Positions 39,966-48,862 of a DNA stretch of 64,000 nt are shown one piece after another (the stretch's first letter is position 1; each line of letters starts with the position of its first letter). Position numbers and translations under genes: made by a program. The stretch is from Pseudobdellovibrionaceae bacterium. Lineage in GTDB: Bacteria > Bdellovibrionota > Bdellovibrionia > Bdellovibrionales > UBA1609. Location of the stretch: positions 82,151 through 146,150 of the forward strand of contig CANEZP010000001.1 of the NCBI GenBank assembly GCA_947444305.1. Direction: 5' to 3'. The notes beneath the pieces are model-generated. The model searched no databases, was not told the origin of the DNA, and was given only the letters and a program-made list of their open reading frames with translations.

Positions 39966-41294
39966 TTAAAACACAACGCCTAGGCCGAGCGCGAAGACGT
40001 CATCATTTTGCGCCGCCGCGTTCCGCTTGAAAGAATAATCCGCTTTAACGACTAAGTTAGGAACCGGAAAGTAAGCGAGACCTAAAACCGTCACTTCTTT
40101 ATTAAGCGAGTGGTCGGCCGTAAAACCATAAGCCATCCGTGCGTTGAGATCGTAGTTGCTACGGCGGGCAAATAGCCACAATTGTTGTTTATCGGCCAGT
40201 AGATCATACGCCGCTTGCAACGAGTTACCGCGCGCGAGTGAAGGCATGGCGGTTCCGTTATAAACCGAGATCGCTTCCGCGTCGTCGAGCTGGGCTTGGG
40301 CTACCATGCCGGTGATTTCGAAGCGCGAACCGCGCACGCGCGCGTGGATCTCACCGAGGCGGAAGCCACCGTTACGTAAAGCGGGGTCCCCCTGCGCGGT
40401 GTTGCCGGCGGCGAACGAAGCGCCCAACAGAAACCACTCATTCTTGGCGTTGATGCGCAAGACGCCCATAACGTCGTTCGCGGCGGCGTTTTGACCTTGG
40501 CTGCGTCCTCCCGCAAATAAACTTTCCTGGCGAAAGCCGCGTGCATCGAGTGAATTGAAAATGCCGATTTGCAGGTCGGCGCGCGGCCGGTCTACCCAAA
40601 AGCTCGCGCCGTTTTCATGCCAGCTGGTCGGGATGAGTTCGCGTTCAAGTTCGGGGCGTAGCACGCTGAGGTAAGTGACCGGCTCGGCGCGGGTGTTTAG
40701 CCAGCCGATCGGCACGAGCTGGTGCCCGACGCGCAAACCGCTTTCGCCTTTTTCATCCGTTAGCCAATCGAGATAGGCCATCTGCACGATGGACTGACCC
40801 TTTTGGTAAGCGACGGTGTTGCGGCTTTCGCTGCCGCCGTTCTCGAATAAAAATTGCGAGTTGAAGATCAGGCGCCGGTGCGGGCGAAAGGAAATCACCG
40901 GGGCGACGTTCATCACGTTCGTGCGATTTACGGGGCCTTGCTCGTAACTAAAAAATTCGGAGCTCATGCCCACTTGCCAAGTGGCCGACGGTGCAAAATA
41001 AATTTTTGAAGCCGCGGGCCCGAGCTGGGTGTGGAGTTGATCGGTGTCACGTAAAATGCGAAAGCCATCCGTTTGGGAAGCGGTAGGCGCGGGGACCGGT
41101 GCCGAAACCGCAGCCGGAGCCGGTGCAGGTGCGGCAGCGGGTGCAGCCGCCGGTGCCGCCGCGGCTTCCTCGTTTTTCAGTCGCAACTCTTCGAGCTGCG
41201 CTTCTAGTTTTTGCACGCGCAACGTGAGTTCTTCTTCGGACGCAAAAGTGGGAAGCCCCGCTACGATCAGGGCGGCGAAAATCAAATGCCTCAT
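39966..41294 (-). CDS. Coiled-coil porin, possibly phosphate-selective
   Basis: 442 residues from ATG 41294, which starts the signal peptide MRHLIFAALIVAGLPTFA. A 25-residue coiled coil (LTLRVQKLEAQLEELRLKNE) precedes an Ala/Pro linker (AAPAAAPAAAPAPAP), then a beta-barrel ending in GLGVVF with terminal Phe. The trimerising coiled coil plus barrel layout resembles OprO/OprP phosphate porins, and the gene converges on the phoU-phoB-phoR operon, so phosphate uptake is a reasonable inference; selectivity residues were not identified. Confidence 0.75.
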   Translation of the reverse strand: MRHLIFAALIVAGLPTFASEEELTLRVQKLEAQLEELRLKNEEAAAAPAAAPAAAPAPAPAAVSAPVPAPTASQTDGFRILRDTDQLHTQLGPAASKIYFAPSATWQVGMSSEFFSYEQGPVNRTNVMNVAPVISFRPHRRLIFNSQFLFENGGSESRNTVAYQKGQSIVQMAYLDWLTDEKGESGLRVGHQLVPIGWLNTRAEPVTYLSVLRPELERELIPTSWHENGASFWVDRPRADLQIGIFNSLDARGFRQESLFAGGRSQGQNAAANDVMGVLRINAKNEWFLLGASFAAGNTAQGDPALRNGGFRLGEIHARVRGSRFEITGMVAQAQLDDAEAISVYNGTAMPSLARGNSLQAAYDLLADKQQLWLFARRSNYDLNARMAYGFTADHSLNKEVTVLGLAYFPVPNLVVKADYSFKRNAAAQNDDVFALGLGVVF

Positions 41295-41386
41295 GCATTT
41301 AGGATAAAAGGCCAACGCCGCTAAGTCATTTTTGTAAGAGAAGGTGAGCAATTGCTGGCCGTTGATCTCTAGGCCAAAAGGCAGGT

Positions 41387-41656
41387 CTAGCGTCGATTAT
41401 TACGGCGGAAATTTTTAGGCTTTGGGTTTTCGGGAAACTGACCGGTTTGCTCGAATGATTCGAGCATTTTCTTGATCGTCGGTTGGCAACTACCGCCGCA
41501 AGCGCCGACCCCGGCGGTCGTCACGTCGAAGATTCGCCCCAGACTTTTGCAACCGGAAGCGATGGCGCCTTCGATCTTCGCTTGGCTTACGCCGTTGCAA
41601 AGACAGATCATGCGGGGCTTAGATTTTTGTTTAGCGTTTTTGTCCGCTGGATCCAT
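41387..41656 (-). CDS. Bacterioferritin-associated ferredoxin-like [2Fe-2S] protein
   Basis: 89 residues. The BFD core with ligands CLC (ICLCNGVS) and CGGSC (GVGACGGSCQPTI) is intact; the first 15 residues are a Lys-rich extension and ATG 41611 is an alternative start. Bfd-type ferredoxins donate electrons to mobilise iron from bacterioferritin, and the fold also occurs in nitrite and NifU-type proteins. No bacterioferritin gene is nearby. It overlaps the end of the DHH phosphoesterase gene by 26 bp. Confidence 0.85.
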   Translation of the reverse strand: MDPADKNAKQKSKPRMICLCNGVSQAKIEGAIASGCKSLGRIFDVTTAGVGACGGSCQPTIKKMLESFEQTGQFPENPKPKNFRRNNRR

Positions 41657-42665
41657 GTGAAGTGTCGAGTCGTTGAAGGAGCATGTTTACTACTTTGTCT
41701 TTCACTTCGTCGTAGTCGCCTTTGATCGGTGCGCCCGCCGCGAACATGTGCCCGCCGCCCTGGAAGGCTTCGGCGATGCCTAAAACTTCGAGCGCACCTT
41801 TCGAACGGAGTGAAAGCTTATATTCATTGGGTGCGTCTTCGCGGAACAAAGCCGCGGCCTGCAAGGTGTTCACGTTCATCAACATGTCGACCACGTCGCG
41901 CGAGTCATCCATGTCGAGGCCGTGCGATTTTAAATCGGCATCGAGCAGTTTCAAAACGGCGATTTGGCCCTCGCCGAAATATTCGACCTGACCCAATACC
42001 TTGGACAGAAACGCGACTTTGCCGGCGGTGTGGGTGGCGAAGAGGAAACGGTGGATCTCTTCGGCGTTGTTGATGTGCATGAGCAACTCGGCCGCGATCA
42101 AATGAGAATTCACCGAGTTCTTTACGAATTTGAAAAGCTGAGTATCGAAAGCGATCGACGTGTAGAGCGCCTGGGCGATCCGCTCATCCATGCGAATGCC
42201 GAGTCCCTTGATGATGAAATAAGAAATTTCGCCCGTCGAAGCGGCCCTCGTATCGATGAACGATCCCGGCGTAGGTTCGGGGCCTTGATTCAAAACCGGG
42301 TGGTGATCGACGAACAAAATCTCGCGGCAATGCTTTTGTAGCTCGGTGAACAAAGGATCCACCAGGCGGCGATCGTTCGTATCGAAAATGAGGCTGAGTT
42401 CGGTCGGGCCGATGGGCTTGTGCGGCGCTTCGAAGATTTCGAGGTGTTTTTCGGGCTCTAGAAAAAAATATTTTTTTGGGCACGCATCAACGAGCATGAT
42501 GCGAACCTCTTTACCGGATTTGCGCAGGCCGTGGTACAGCGCGAGCAGGGCGCCTAGGCCGTCTCCGTCACATTGTTTGTGCGTGCTCAAAAGAACGCTC
42601 TGTGCCGCCTTGATTCGGCGAACGATCGAGTCCACATTGAGCTGAGAAAGTCCCGGAGTTCCCAT
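41631..42665 (-). CDS. DHH-family phosphoesterase (NrnA-like)
   Basis: 344 residues. DHH motif as DGDGLG (CDGDGLGALLALYHGL) and FVDHHPV, with the DHHA1 domain (about 225-335; GGHMFAAGAPI). The layout matches NrnA-type bifunctional oligoribonuclease/pAp phosphatase, which degrades short oligonucleotides and 3'-phosphoadenosine 5'-phosphate; the substrate split is not decided by sequence. It is divergent from greA with 121 bp between starts. Confidence 0.9.
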   Translation of the reverse strand: MGTPGLSQLNVDSIVRRIKAAQSVLLSTHKQCDGDGLGALLALYHGLRKSGKEVRIMLVDACPKKYFFLEPEKHLEIFEAPHKPIGPTELSLIFDTNDRRLVDPLFTELQKHCREILFVDHHPVLNQGPEPTPGSFIDTRAASTGEISYFIIKGLGIRMDERIAQALYTSIAFDTQLFKFVKNSVNSHLIAAELLMHINNAEEIHRFLFATHTAGKVAFLSKVLGQVEYFGEGQIAVLKLLDADLKSHGLDMDDSRDVVDMLMNVNTLQAAALFREDAPNEYKLSLRSKGALEVLGIAEAFQGGGHMFAAGAPIKGDYDEVKDKVVNMLLQRLDTSHGSSGQKR

Positions 42666-42729
42666 GAATTAACTCTAACGGCCTCCGTTAAGGATGGCTC
42701 CTGTTAATTGCCTGAGTTAAAGGATTTGT

Positions 42730-42757
42730 TTGACTGCGTCAAAAAGTCCACTATTAT
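42730..42757 (+). promoter_or_regulatory. Sigma-70-like promoter of greA
   Basis: TTGACT (42730-42735) and TATTAT (42752-42757) are separated by 16 nt; the spacer holds AAAAAGTCCAC, shared with the promoter-like site at 26063-26090. ATG 42787 lies 29 nt after the -10 box. Confidence 0.6.
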
Positions 42758-42786
42758 GGCCAGCTTCGTTTTCGAGGAGATTTACT

Positions 42787-43263
42787 ATGTCTGACAGACA
42801 ACCAATGACCGTTTCGGGAAAAGCTAAACTTGAGTCCGAACTCAAGGTTTTGATCCACCAAGAACGCCCGGCGATCATCAAAGCCATTGAGGAAGCCCGT
42901 GGTCACGGCGATTTAAGCGAGAATGCCGATTACGACGCCGCCAAGGATCGTCAAGGCATGGTCGAGGGCCGCATTGCCGATATTCAAGGCAAACTTTCGA
43001 ACGCCGAGGTTGTGGACATCACCCAACTTCAGTCCGAAAAAATCATTTTCGGCGCCACGGTCGAATTACAAGACCAAGAGACCGACGAAAAGGTGACCTA
43101 CCAGATCGTCGGCGAAGATGAAGCCGACGTAAAAAGCGGCAAGGTCTCGATTTTCTCGCCCATCGCAAGAAGTTTGATCGGGAAGAAAAAAGGCGACATT
43201 ATTGAATTCAAGAGCCCTAAGGGCGAAAAAGAATTTGAAGTGCTCAATTTTTTTTTCAGATAA
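42787..43263 (+). CDS. greA: Transcription elongation factor GreA
   Basis: 158 residues from ATG 42787, chosen for the GAGGAG SD and the normal GreA length; a longer in-frame start at 42730 lies before the promoter. N-terminal coiled coil with the acidic tip GHGDLSENADYDAA, and FKBP-like C-terminal domain (SIFSPIARSLIGKKKGDI). It stimulates RNA polymerase transcript cleavage to rescue backtracked complexes. It is followed 29 bp later by the AsmA-like gene. Confidence 0.97.
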   Translation: MSDRQPMTVSGKAKLESELKVLIHQERPAIIKAIEEARGHGDLSENADYDAAKDRQGMVEGRIADIQGKLSNAEVVDITQLQSEKIIFGATVELQDQETDEKVTYQIVGEDEADVKSGKVSIFSPIARSLIGKKKGDIIEFKSPKGEKEFEVLNFFFR

Positions 43264-43292
43264 AATCCGCACGAACTAATTAAGTAGGCGAT

Positions 43293-45206
43293 TTGAGAAT
43301 TCTGCGTGGTAAGTCCAATCTGGAAGTTTCTTCGCAGGGTTTCGCCTGGTTTGTCGTCGGGCTGGTCTTCGCCACGTTCATCGGCGGGGCCGTCCGCACG
43401 ATCCTGAGTTCAGACCGCGTTCACAAACGTATCGTTACCGAACTCCGCAGCCGTTTTCCGCAACAAGAATTCCAAGTCGGGCAGACCGAAGTGCTGCTCT
43501 CCCGAGGGATGTGGCCGGGGTTGGGGTTGCGGGTCAAAAACTTATCTTTCCGCCAAGAAGTTTGCGGCAAGCTCAGCTTCCTCGTCGAAGTGCCGCAGGC
43601 GGTGCTGCCGGTGGATTTGTTCGCGCTCCGTAAAGGCTCGCTCCGGCTCGGGCGCGTCGAAATGAGTAACGGCTCCATTCACCTGAATTACAAACCTTGC
43701 CCGCCGGATCCCATCACTCTAGACGCGAGCCGCGAGAATCTCGAACCTAAGAAGCCGGTGATCAGCGCCCCTTCACTCGATTGGAATAAAGTGAGCCGTC
43801 ACCTCGACGGCATCGAGATGTCTAACTTCGCGATCACCTACGAGCGCAATCGCACCTGGAAACTTCTTGTTCATTCGATGCGCTTCAACGTGAGCGATGA
43901 TTTGTCGGTGCAAGGTTTGATGGAGCTGCAAAAAAGTTTACCGTTCGGCTCACTCTCGCACGTAATTAATTTGGACGCGCAAGGTGACGACCGCGTATTG
44001 CAATGGGGTGTTCACTCCGTCTTCAAGGAAGGCAACGTCCAACTTAAAGGCTCGATTGATCTGAATAATCACGCGGCCTCTGCGCAGGCATTCGTTCGCC
44101 AGCTGCCGATGAAAGACGTGATGAGCGAACTTCATCAAATGGGGTTTTCCGAACGTGACGTGCGTTTGAAAGCCTCGTGGCTAAGCTGCGCCCTGAAATG
44201 GGAAGGCTCGGCCGATCGGGCGAACGCGACCCCGGTCGTTGCCAACGATTGCAAGGTCGAAGGTGCGTACGGCCGGGTCGAATTAGATACCGCCGAGTTT
44301 TGGCTCGATCACCCGAACGAGTTGAAAAAAGAGGCCGTCGTTAAAATCAGCAAATTGCAAATGCAGCACGTGCTCGAAGCGCTCGGCCGCCAAGTGCTGC
44401 CGAAAGTTTTGGCGCGCCCCGGTTTTTGGAGCGGCGATCTTCATTACCTAACGCCTGATAGCTGGAAGCTCGAAGGCAATCTCGAGAGCGCCGAGATTAT
44501 CTTTTCTAACCGCAGCGTGCGCGGCAAACAAGTGCTCGACAAAATGCGCACGACCGTCGCGCGGGTCGATTCGAAAATCGAAGCTAAGATCGACCAGCTA
44601 GAAATTCGCGGCGGGGAATTCGCCGGTGATTTGAAGTTCACGCTCCAAAACGACTGGCGCAACGGTGAGTTCAAAGCCGATATCCAGAAGTTGCGTTTTA
44701 GTCCGGCGATCCAAACGTTGTTGGTCGGTGGGACACTCGGCAACCTGAAGTTCACCGGCGAAGGTGCGTTGACGGCGGGCGAACTCAGCCGCTGGGACGG
44801 TGATTCGGAAGTCGAGCAGATTACCGGCTCGGGCTGGTCGGTGGCCGGATTGAAAATCAAATCGCGATATTCGCCGGGCGTGTTTCACCTTGAAGGTCGC
44901 GCGCTCGAAGCCAGTTTGAACCCGCCGTGGAAAGGCTACGCGCAGCTGCAAGCCGTGCGGCCCGAAACCGACGACACCGTTATGTGGCGCGACGTTCAGG
45001 CCAAGGGCGACATTCAAGCGTCGGGCGGCGTGATCCAGAGCGTGACCGGCGTGGACTTCGAGAGCAAACAACCGTGGCGGCTTAAAGGGTCATGGGTCAG
45101 GGACGGCGAATTCAACGCGGTTTTGGCGATCGGGGCGGCGAAGCCTAAAAACTTCGCGCTCACCGGTGAGAAGGGTGTTTTGAACGTGCAGGAGCGATTG
45201 CGGTAA
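43293..45206 (+). CDS. AsmA-like inner-membrane-anchored protein
   Basis: 637 residues from TTG 43293 (weak SD TAGGCG). A single N-terminal TM helix (residues 15-36) is followed by a long, beta-strand-rich periplasmic region with the AsmA/TamB-like features LGLRVKNLSFRQ and DLFALRKGSLRLGRVEMSNGSI, the usual conserved A-L-x-x-G-x-L/R-L-G-x-V. AsmA-like proteins form rods that can transfer phospholipids across the periplasm. The C-terminal half contains LESAEIIFSN and EIRGGEFAGDLKFT repeats. It is downstream of greA and convergent with sohB. Confidence 0.75.
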   Translation: MRILRGKSNLEVSSQGFAWFVVGLVFATFIGGAVRTILSSDRVHKRIVTELRSRFPQQEFQVGQTEVLLSRGMWPGLGLRVKNLSFRQEVCGKLSFLVEVPQAVLPVDLFALRKGSLRLGRVEMSNGSIHLNYKPCPPDPITLDASRENLEPKKPVISAPSLDWNKVSRHLDGIEMSNFAITYERNRTWKLLVHSMRFNVSDDLSVQGLMELQKSLPFGSLSHVINLDAQGDDRVLQWGVHSVFKEGNVQLKGSIDLNNHAASAQAFVRQLPMKDVMSELHQMGFSERDVRLKASWLSCALKWEGSADRANATPVVANDCKVEGAYGRVELDTAEFWLDHPNELKKEAVVKISKLQMQHVLEALGRQVLPKVLARPGFWSGDLHYLTPDSWKLEGNLESAEIIFSNRSVRGKQVLDKMRTTVARVDSKIEAKIDQLEIRGGEFAGDLKFTLQNDWRNGEFKADIQKLRFSPAIQTLLVGGTLGNLKFTGEGALTAGELSRWDGDSEVEQITGSGWSVAGLKIKSRYSPGVFHLEGRALEASLNPPWKGYAQLQAVRPETDDTVMWRDVQAKGDIQASGGVIQSVTGVDFESKQPWRLKGSWVRDGEFNAVLAIGAAKPKNFALTGEKGVLNVQERLR

Positions 45207-45225
45207 GCCGTTAAAGCAACGCCTT

Positions 45226-46251
45226 TTAACTCAGGAAACTCTGCTCCTGGCTTTTGCTCCAGGTTTTTTCGTAACTACCGACCACGAGTGAAGCGATGTT
45301 TTCGGCCAGTTTTTCGGACCAACGTTTGCTTACCTTCATCTCGACTTTGTAAATGTCGGCTTCATTCCGGTTTCTAAAAAGGTAATCATCGCTCGAGATA
45401 ATTTGGTCGACCAAATTCAGTTCGAGGGCGCGGCGACCGAACCAGTATTCGCCGGTGGCGACTTGCTCGAGCACGAGCTTGGGGCGATTTTCTTTTACGA
45501 AAGTTTTGAACAGCGCGTGCGTTTCTTCGAGTTGATCGATGAACTTGCGTTTTCCTTTTTCGGTGATTTCACCGAAGACGGTGATCGTGCGTTTGAATTC
45601 GCCCGCCGTCATCTCTTCGTAATCAACGTCATGCTTCTTTAGGAGACGATGGAAGTTAGGGACCTGCGCCACGACGCCGATCGAGCCGACGATGGCGAAC
45701 GGTGCCGCTAGGATTTGGTCGGCCGTGCAAGCCATCATGTAACCACCGCTCGCCGCGACTTTATCGACGGCGATGGTCAATTGTAGGCCGGCCTGACGAA
45801 CACGCATTAATTGAGCGGCCGCTAAGCCGTACGCGTGCGCCATGCCGCCTGGGCTTTCGAGCACCACGACCACCTCGTCTTGACCGGCTCGGCCTACGGT
45901 GAGAATCGCGGTGACTTCCTCGCGCAAGTTTTCAACGTGGCCGGCGCGAACGTCGCCGATGAATTCTAAAACGTAGATGCGCTTGCGCTCTTTAACGATT
46001 TTCTTGTCGGCTTTCTCTTTTTTCTTAGCGAGCTTGGCCTCGGCTTTTTGGGTTTTGCCGTCGAGGATTGAATTCTTTAATGCGCGCGCCATGTCTTCAA
46101 AACGTTTGTTCATGTTTTCGATGGTCAGCAGGGGTTTGCTGTGGCGCGCCTTAGCCAGTAGACCGAAAAACAAAACTAAGATTATACCGATGGCGAGTGT
46201 GAGAATGATGACCTTGCCGCTGAACAGTCCAAGATCCGCTAGAAATTCCAT
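45226..46251 (-). CDS. sohB: SohB-like membrane serine protease (peptidase S49)
   Basis: 341 residues from ATG 46251 (GGAG 4 nt upstream). N-terminal TM helix (about 13-35), a Lys/Glu-rich linker, then the S49 domain: LEFIGDVRAG, VVLESPGGMAHAYGLAA, catalytic Ser in AVDKVAASGGYMMAC and GSIGVVAQVPNFHRLLK with probable catalytic Lys downstream. SohB/SppA-type enzymes cleave signal peptides or membrane-associated peptides in the inner membrane or periplasm. Convergent with the AsmA-like gene. Confidence 0.92.
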   Translation of the reverse strand: MEFLADLGLFSGKVIILTLAIGIILVLFFGLLAKARHSKPLLTIENMNKRFEDMARALKNSILDGKTQKAEAKLAKKKEKADKKIVKERKRIYVLEFIGDVRAGHVENLREEVTAILTVGRAGQDEVVVVLESPGGMAHAYGLAAAQLMRVRQAGLQLTIAVDKVAASGGYMMACTADQILAAPFAIVGSIGVVAQVPNFHRLLKKHDVDYEEMTAGEFKRTITVFGEITEKGKRKFIDQLEETHALFKTFVKENRPKLVLEQVATGEYWFGRRALELNLVDQIISSDDYLFRNRNEADIYKVEMKVSKRWSEKLAENIASLVVGSYEKTWSKSQEQSFLS

Positions 46252-46356
46252 GATGCTCCGTTTGCCTTTGCCGGGGTGTTGACCTAAGTCCGGAATGATT
46301 CGGCAAAACATTTGTTTTAACAAAGACTTCGCTAAGATCAAGGAATGGCCCTCAAT

Positions 46357-46794
46357 ATGTCTTTAATTGTGCTGTTTGCCCTCAATTTGACCCAACCCTG
46401 TAGCGCGGAAGACACGGCGGCGGCCGGCCCGAACATGAGCGTCGAGCGTATGGTCAAGCGCATCAACGAACGTCACGACGACTTCTTCCGCTATCATCGC
46501 GAACTAGAAGAGCGGTGGGAAAAGCGACGCGCTACGATCGGTGAGCGCAAAAAACTTGAAGAGGCGCACGCCTTGAAAGTTGAAAAGGCGAGGGAAGAAT
46601 ACGTTAAGGTGCGCACCAAGCGCCCGACGGATGAGGCCTCACGCTTACGTCACGAAGCCGCCGAGAAGGAACGCCTCGCGCACAGTGAGATGTTGCGGCA
46701 ACGTTACGTTCAGCAGCGGGACACGGTCGAACAGTATTTGAAGAAGGGCCGCGCCATCCCGGAACTGAAAGAATTCGACCTCGAAGGTTACTAG
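46357..46794 (+). CDS. Secreted coiled-coil protein
   Basis: 145 residues from ATG 46357; ATG 46345 is in frame but its SD (AGGA) abuts the codon, whereas spacing for 46357 is 12 nt. Short signal peptide (MSLIVLFALNLTQPCSA), then an extended charged helix (about residues 30-135) rich in Glu, Arg and Lys (RYHRELEERWEKRRATIGER and similar), likely a coiled coil. Unknown function. It is divergent from sohB. Confidence 0.55.
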   Translation: MSLIVLFALNLTQPCSAEDTAAAGPNMSVERMVKRINERHDDFFRYHRELEERWEKRRATIGERKKLEEAHALKVEKAREEYVKVRTKRPTDEASRLRHEAAEKERLAHSEMLRQRYVQQRDTVEQYLKKGRAIPELKEFDLEGY

Positions 46795-46840
46795 CGCTAT
46801 ATCTTTCCCTGGACATAAAACCTACCGGGGGAACACCTAG

Positions 46841-47380
46841 ATGAAACATTTTTTAATCGCCGCGGCTTTGATGATCTCGCCCTTTGCGCAAGCGCAAGAA
46901 TTCGGCGTTCTGCTTGGCGTGCACCAAACCACCGCCGACGCGAACTCAACCGGCACGTCGGTCGACGGCGTCTTCAATTTCAAGGCCGGCTTGGCCGTGG
47001 GCTTGGCGTTGAGCGACACCGCAAAATTCCGTACCGGATTGCTCTACAACCAACGCCACATCGAATTGAACACTGCGGGATTTAAAACCAAAGTGAACTT
47101 CGATTACTTCGACGTGCCCGCGTTGGTGCAATTCAACGTGAACGAAATGTTCGGTTTATTCGGCGGTTTGGTCGTCGGCATTAACGTGAACGATGAAACA
47201 AAACCGAAATTACAAGACGTTGACGCCAAGGGTTTGATCCCGCTGTTAAACCTCGGTGTAAACCTGATGTTTCAAGACCTGATCGGCTTCGACGTGTACT
47301 ACGAACGCGGCCTCGGCGAATTCGCGAACAACCTTGAAAACTACGGAACCTTCGGCGCGAATTTCATTTACTGGTTCTAG
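46841..47380 (+). CDS. Outer-membrane beta-barrel protein
   Basis: 179 residues with signal peptide (MKHFLIAAALMISPFAQA) and eight-strand-like alternation of Gly/aromatic strands; the C-terminus FGANFIYWF ends in Phe. It resembles small opacity/PorT-like outer-membrane barrels. GGGGGAA lies 9 nt upstream of ATG. It is followed by the hairpin repeat 47390-47425 ten bp after the stop. Function unknown. Confidence 0.78.
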   Translation: MKHFLIAAALMISPFAQAQEFGVLLGVHQTTADANSTGTSVDGVFNFKAGLAVGLALSDTAKFRTGLLYNQRHIELNTAGFKTKVNFDYFDVPALVQFNVNEMFGLFGGLVVGINVNDETKPKLQDVDAKGLIPLLNLGVNLMFQDLIGFDVYYERGLGEFANNLENYGTFGANFIYWF

Positions 47381-47389
47381 AATTTGCCG

Positions 47390-47425
47390 ACGCAGCATTT
47401 CCTTTCCAGACAGGAAAAGCTGCGT
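47390..47425. repeat. Hairpin repeat element, copy 1
   Basis: A 36-bp element: outer arms ACGCAGC and GCTGCGT enclose ATTT, inner arms TTTCC and GGAAA and an AGACA loop. The core CCTTTCCAGACAGGAAA is identical to that of the copy at 61101-61134, while one outer base pair differs in a compensatory way. It lies ten bp after the barrel gene stop. Confidence 0.75.
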
Positions 47426-47476
47426 TATCGACGAAGCCTTATCGCTTCCTCAAAATAAATTTAATTTACTAATGTT

Positions 47477-47499
47477 CTTTCCGCCGTGATGGCGGAAAG
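47477..47499. repeat. Hairpin with 9-bp arms
   Basis: CTTTCCGCC, GTGAT loop, GGCGGAAAG: a perfect 9-bp stem without a T-run, in the 282-bp gap 47381-47662. A further GC palindrome (CCGGGCCCGG) lies near 47611-47620. No gene is evident in the gap. Confidence 0.55.
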
Positions 47500-47662
47500 A
47501 CCGCGATCACAAATACGGAAGATCCCCGCGCTAAACGGAATAGGCTCTCCGAAGCCATAAAATTACGCGCCATCTTTTTTTCAGAATTTAAACAATGAGT
47601 CACGACTCGGCCGGGCCCGGTCTGGTCCTGTCCGCTCCGGCCATTCATTCCGCAGGTCCGAA

Positions 47663-48367
47663 TTAACTTTTGATTAAAGCGTTCATCGGCAACTCGGTCA
47701 GGGTCGCCACACGTTTCAAGAAGAAATAAATCAAAAACCCGGAGAACACCATTAGGGGCGCCGCGATCACGACGAAACCCATCCAGGTCATCTGCGCAAT
47801 TTGACCGTTCAAAACTTGGCTATGCTCTTCGGCGGCGAGGGCCGGGTCGATGTCCTGAAAGATGTACCAAGCCAAACCGAAGTTCATGATCGACGAAATA
47901 AAAAATGAAAGCGACAGCCATAGTGTCGTGCGCTTAAGCAAGCGCATGAAATCACTTTGCCGCGTGAACTGAACCAAGCGTTCTTCGATCTCTTTCATGT
48001 TGAGCACTTGCGGATTACAGAACATCAACCGCGCCGCGGGATTTTTGCTCCACGCCGAAGCGAGCACCATCAAACCAAGGAGCAGCGGCAAGCTGGCTTC
48101 TTTCACGGCGAACCAAATTCCCGTCAAACTCATCAGCGCGAGGCCGCCGGTCAGCAGGATGTTGACGATCCCGAGTAGCGAAACATAATTTTTCTTACCG
48201 CGTTTCACGTAATCGTGAACTCCGTACCCGAGCGGCAAGCAGAGCGCGGCGAGCAGCGTATACTTCGCGTCGAAAAACTTCGCGCCCTTGTTCAAGATGA
48301 CCACGGGAAGGAGAATGTTGATCGCGATATTAAGGAGAGGGTTCTCTTTGCTTTCTTCCGCTTTCAT
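47663..48367 (-). CDS. VC0807-like multi-pass membrane protein
   Basis: 234 residues with six or so TM helices. The segments ALCLPLGYGVHDYVK, VNILLTGGLALMSL and KEASLPLLLGLMVLAS match the VC0807-family pattern (small multi-pass protein with PLGYG and LTGG motifs), whose role is unknown. The last two helices lie after a cytoplasmic loop. It has a weak SD. It is divergent from the DUF3307 gene. Confidence 0.65.
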   Translation of the reverse strand: MKAEESKENPLLNIAINILLPVVILNKGAKFFDAKYTLLAALCLPLGYGVHDYVKRGKKNYVSLLGIVNILLTGGLALMSLTGIWFAVKEASLPLLLGLMVLASAWSKNPAARLMFCNPQVLNMKEIEERLVQFTRQSDFMRLLKRTTLWLSLSFFISSIMNFGLAWYIFQDIDPALAAEEHSQVLNGQIAQMTWMGFVVIAAPLMVFSGFLIYFFLKRVATLTELPMNALIKS

Positions 48368-48472
48368 CGATGAAGGTCTTGGTCCTTTGGCTTTTTAGTT
48401 GGAAGACGTGAATCCTTGGAGAGTATAATAAGAAAACACTGAGTCAACTCTAACTCGCGGCTGCCTGGATCA

Positions 48473-48862
48473 ATGAACATAAACGTTGAGCTCCTCTTAT
48501 GGTTGTTGATCTTTTTCCAAGTGAAACACTTCTTCGCCGATTTCGTTTTTCAAAATGTTTGGATGCTGCAGAAGTCGCGCCCCGGCTGGGATTTCGTCGC
48601 GCCCTTGGCCATTCACTGCGGCATTCACGCCGGCGCAACCTTGGCGCTCGCGTTATTCATCAATCCGTCGTACTGGTGGCTCGCCGCGCTTGATTTTGGC
48701 GTGCATTTCTTGATGGATCGCCTGAAGGCGGGTCCTACTTATCTCGGGCGCTACAACGATCATCGCAGCAAGGCTTTTTGGATCTCTTTCGGTTTTGACC
48801 AGATGATCCATCACCTGACCCACATTTACATCGCGTGGGTCTTAGCCGCGCACGTTCTCTAA
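48473..48862 (+). CDS. DUF3307-family membrane protein
   Basis: 129 residues, three or four TM helices (about 7-22, 43-62, 64-80, 107-125). The histidine/aspartate-rich pattern FQVKHFFADFVFQ, LDFGVHFLMDRLK and FGFDQMIHHLTH matches the DUF3307 family. Many conserved His and Asp in membrane helices suggest a metal- or proton-related function. Its TAA overlaps the TAG of the convergent TIGR02147 gene. Confidence 0.78.
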   Translation: MNINVELLLWLLIFFQVKHFFADFVFQNVWMLQKSRPGWDFVAPLAIHCGIHAGATLALALFINPSYWWLAALDFGVHFLMDRLKAGPTYLGRYNDHRSKAFWISFGFDQMIHHLTHIYIAWVLAAHVL

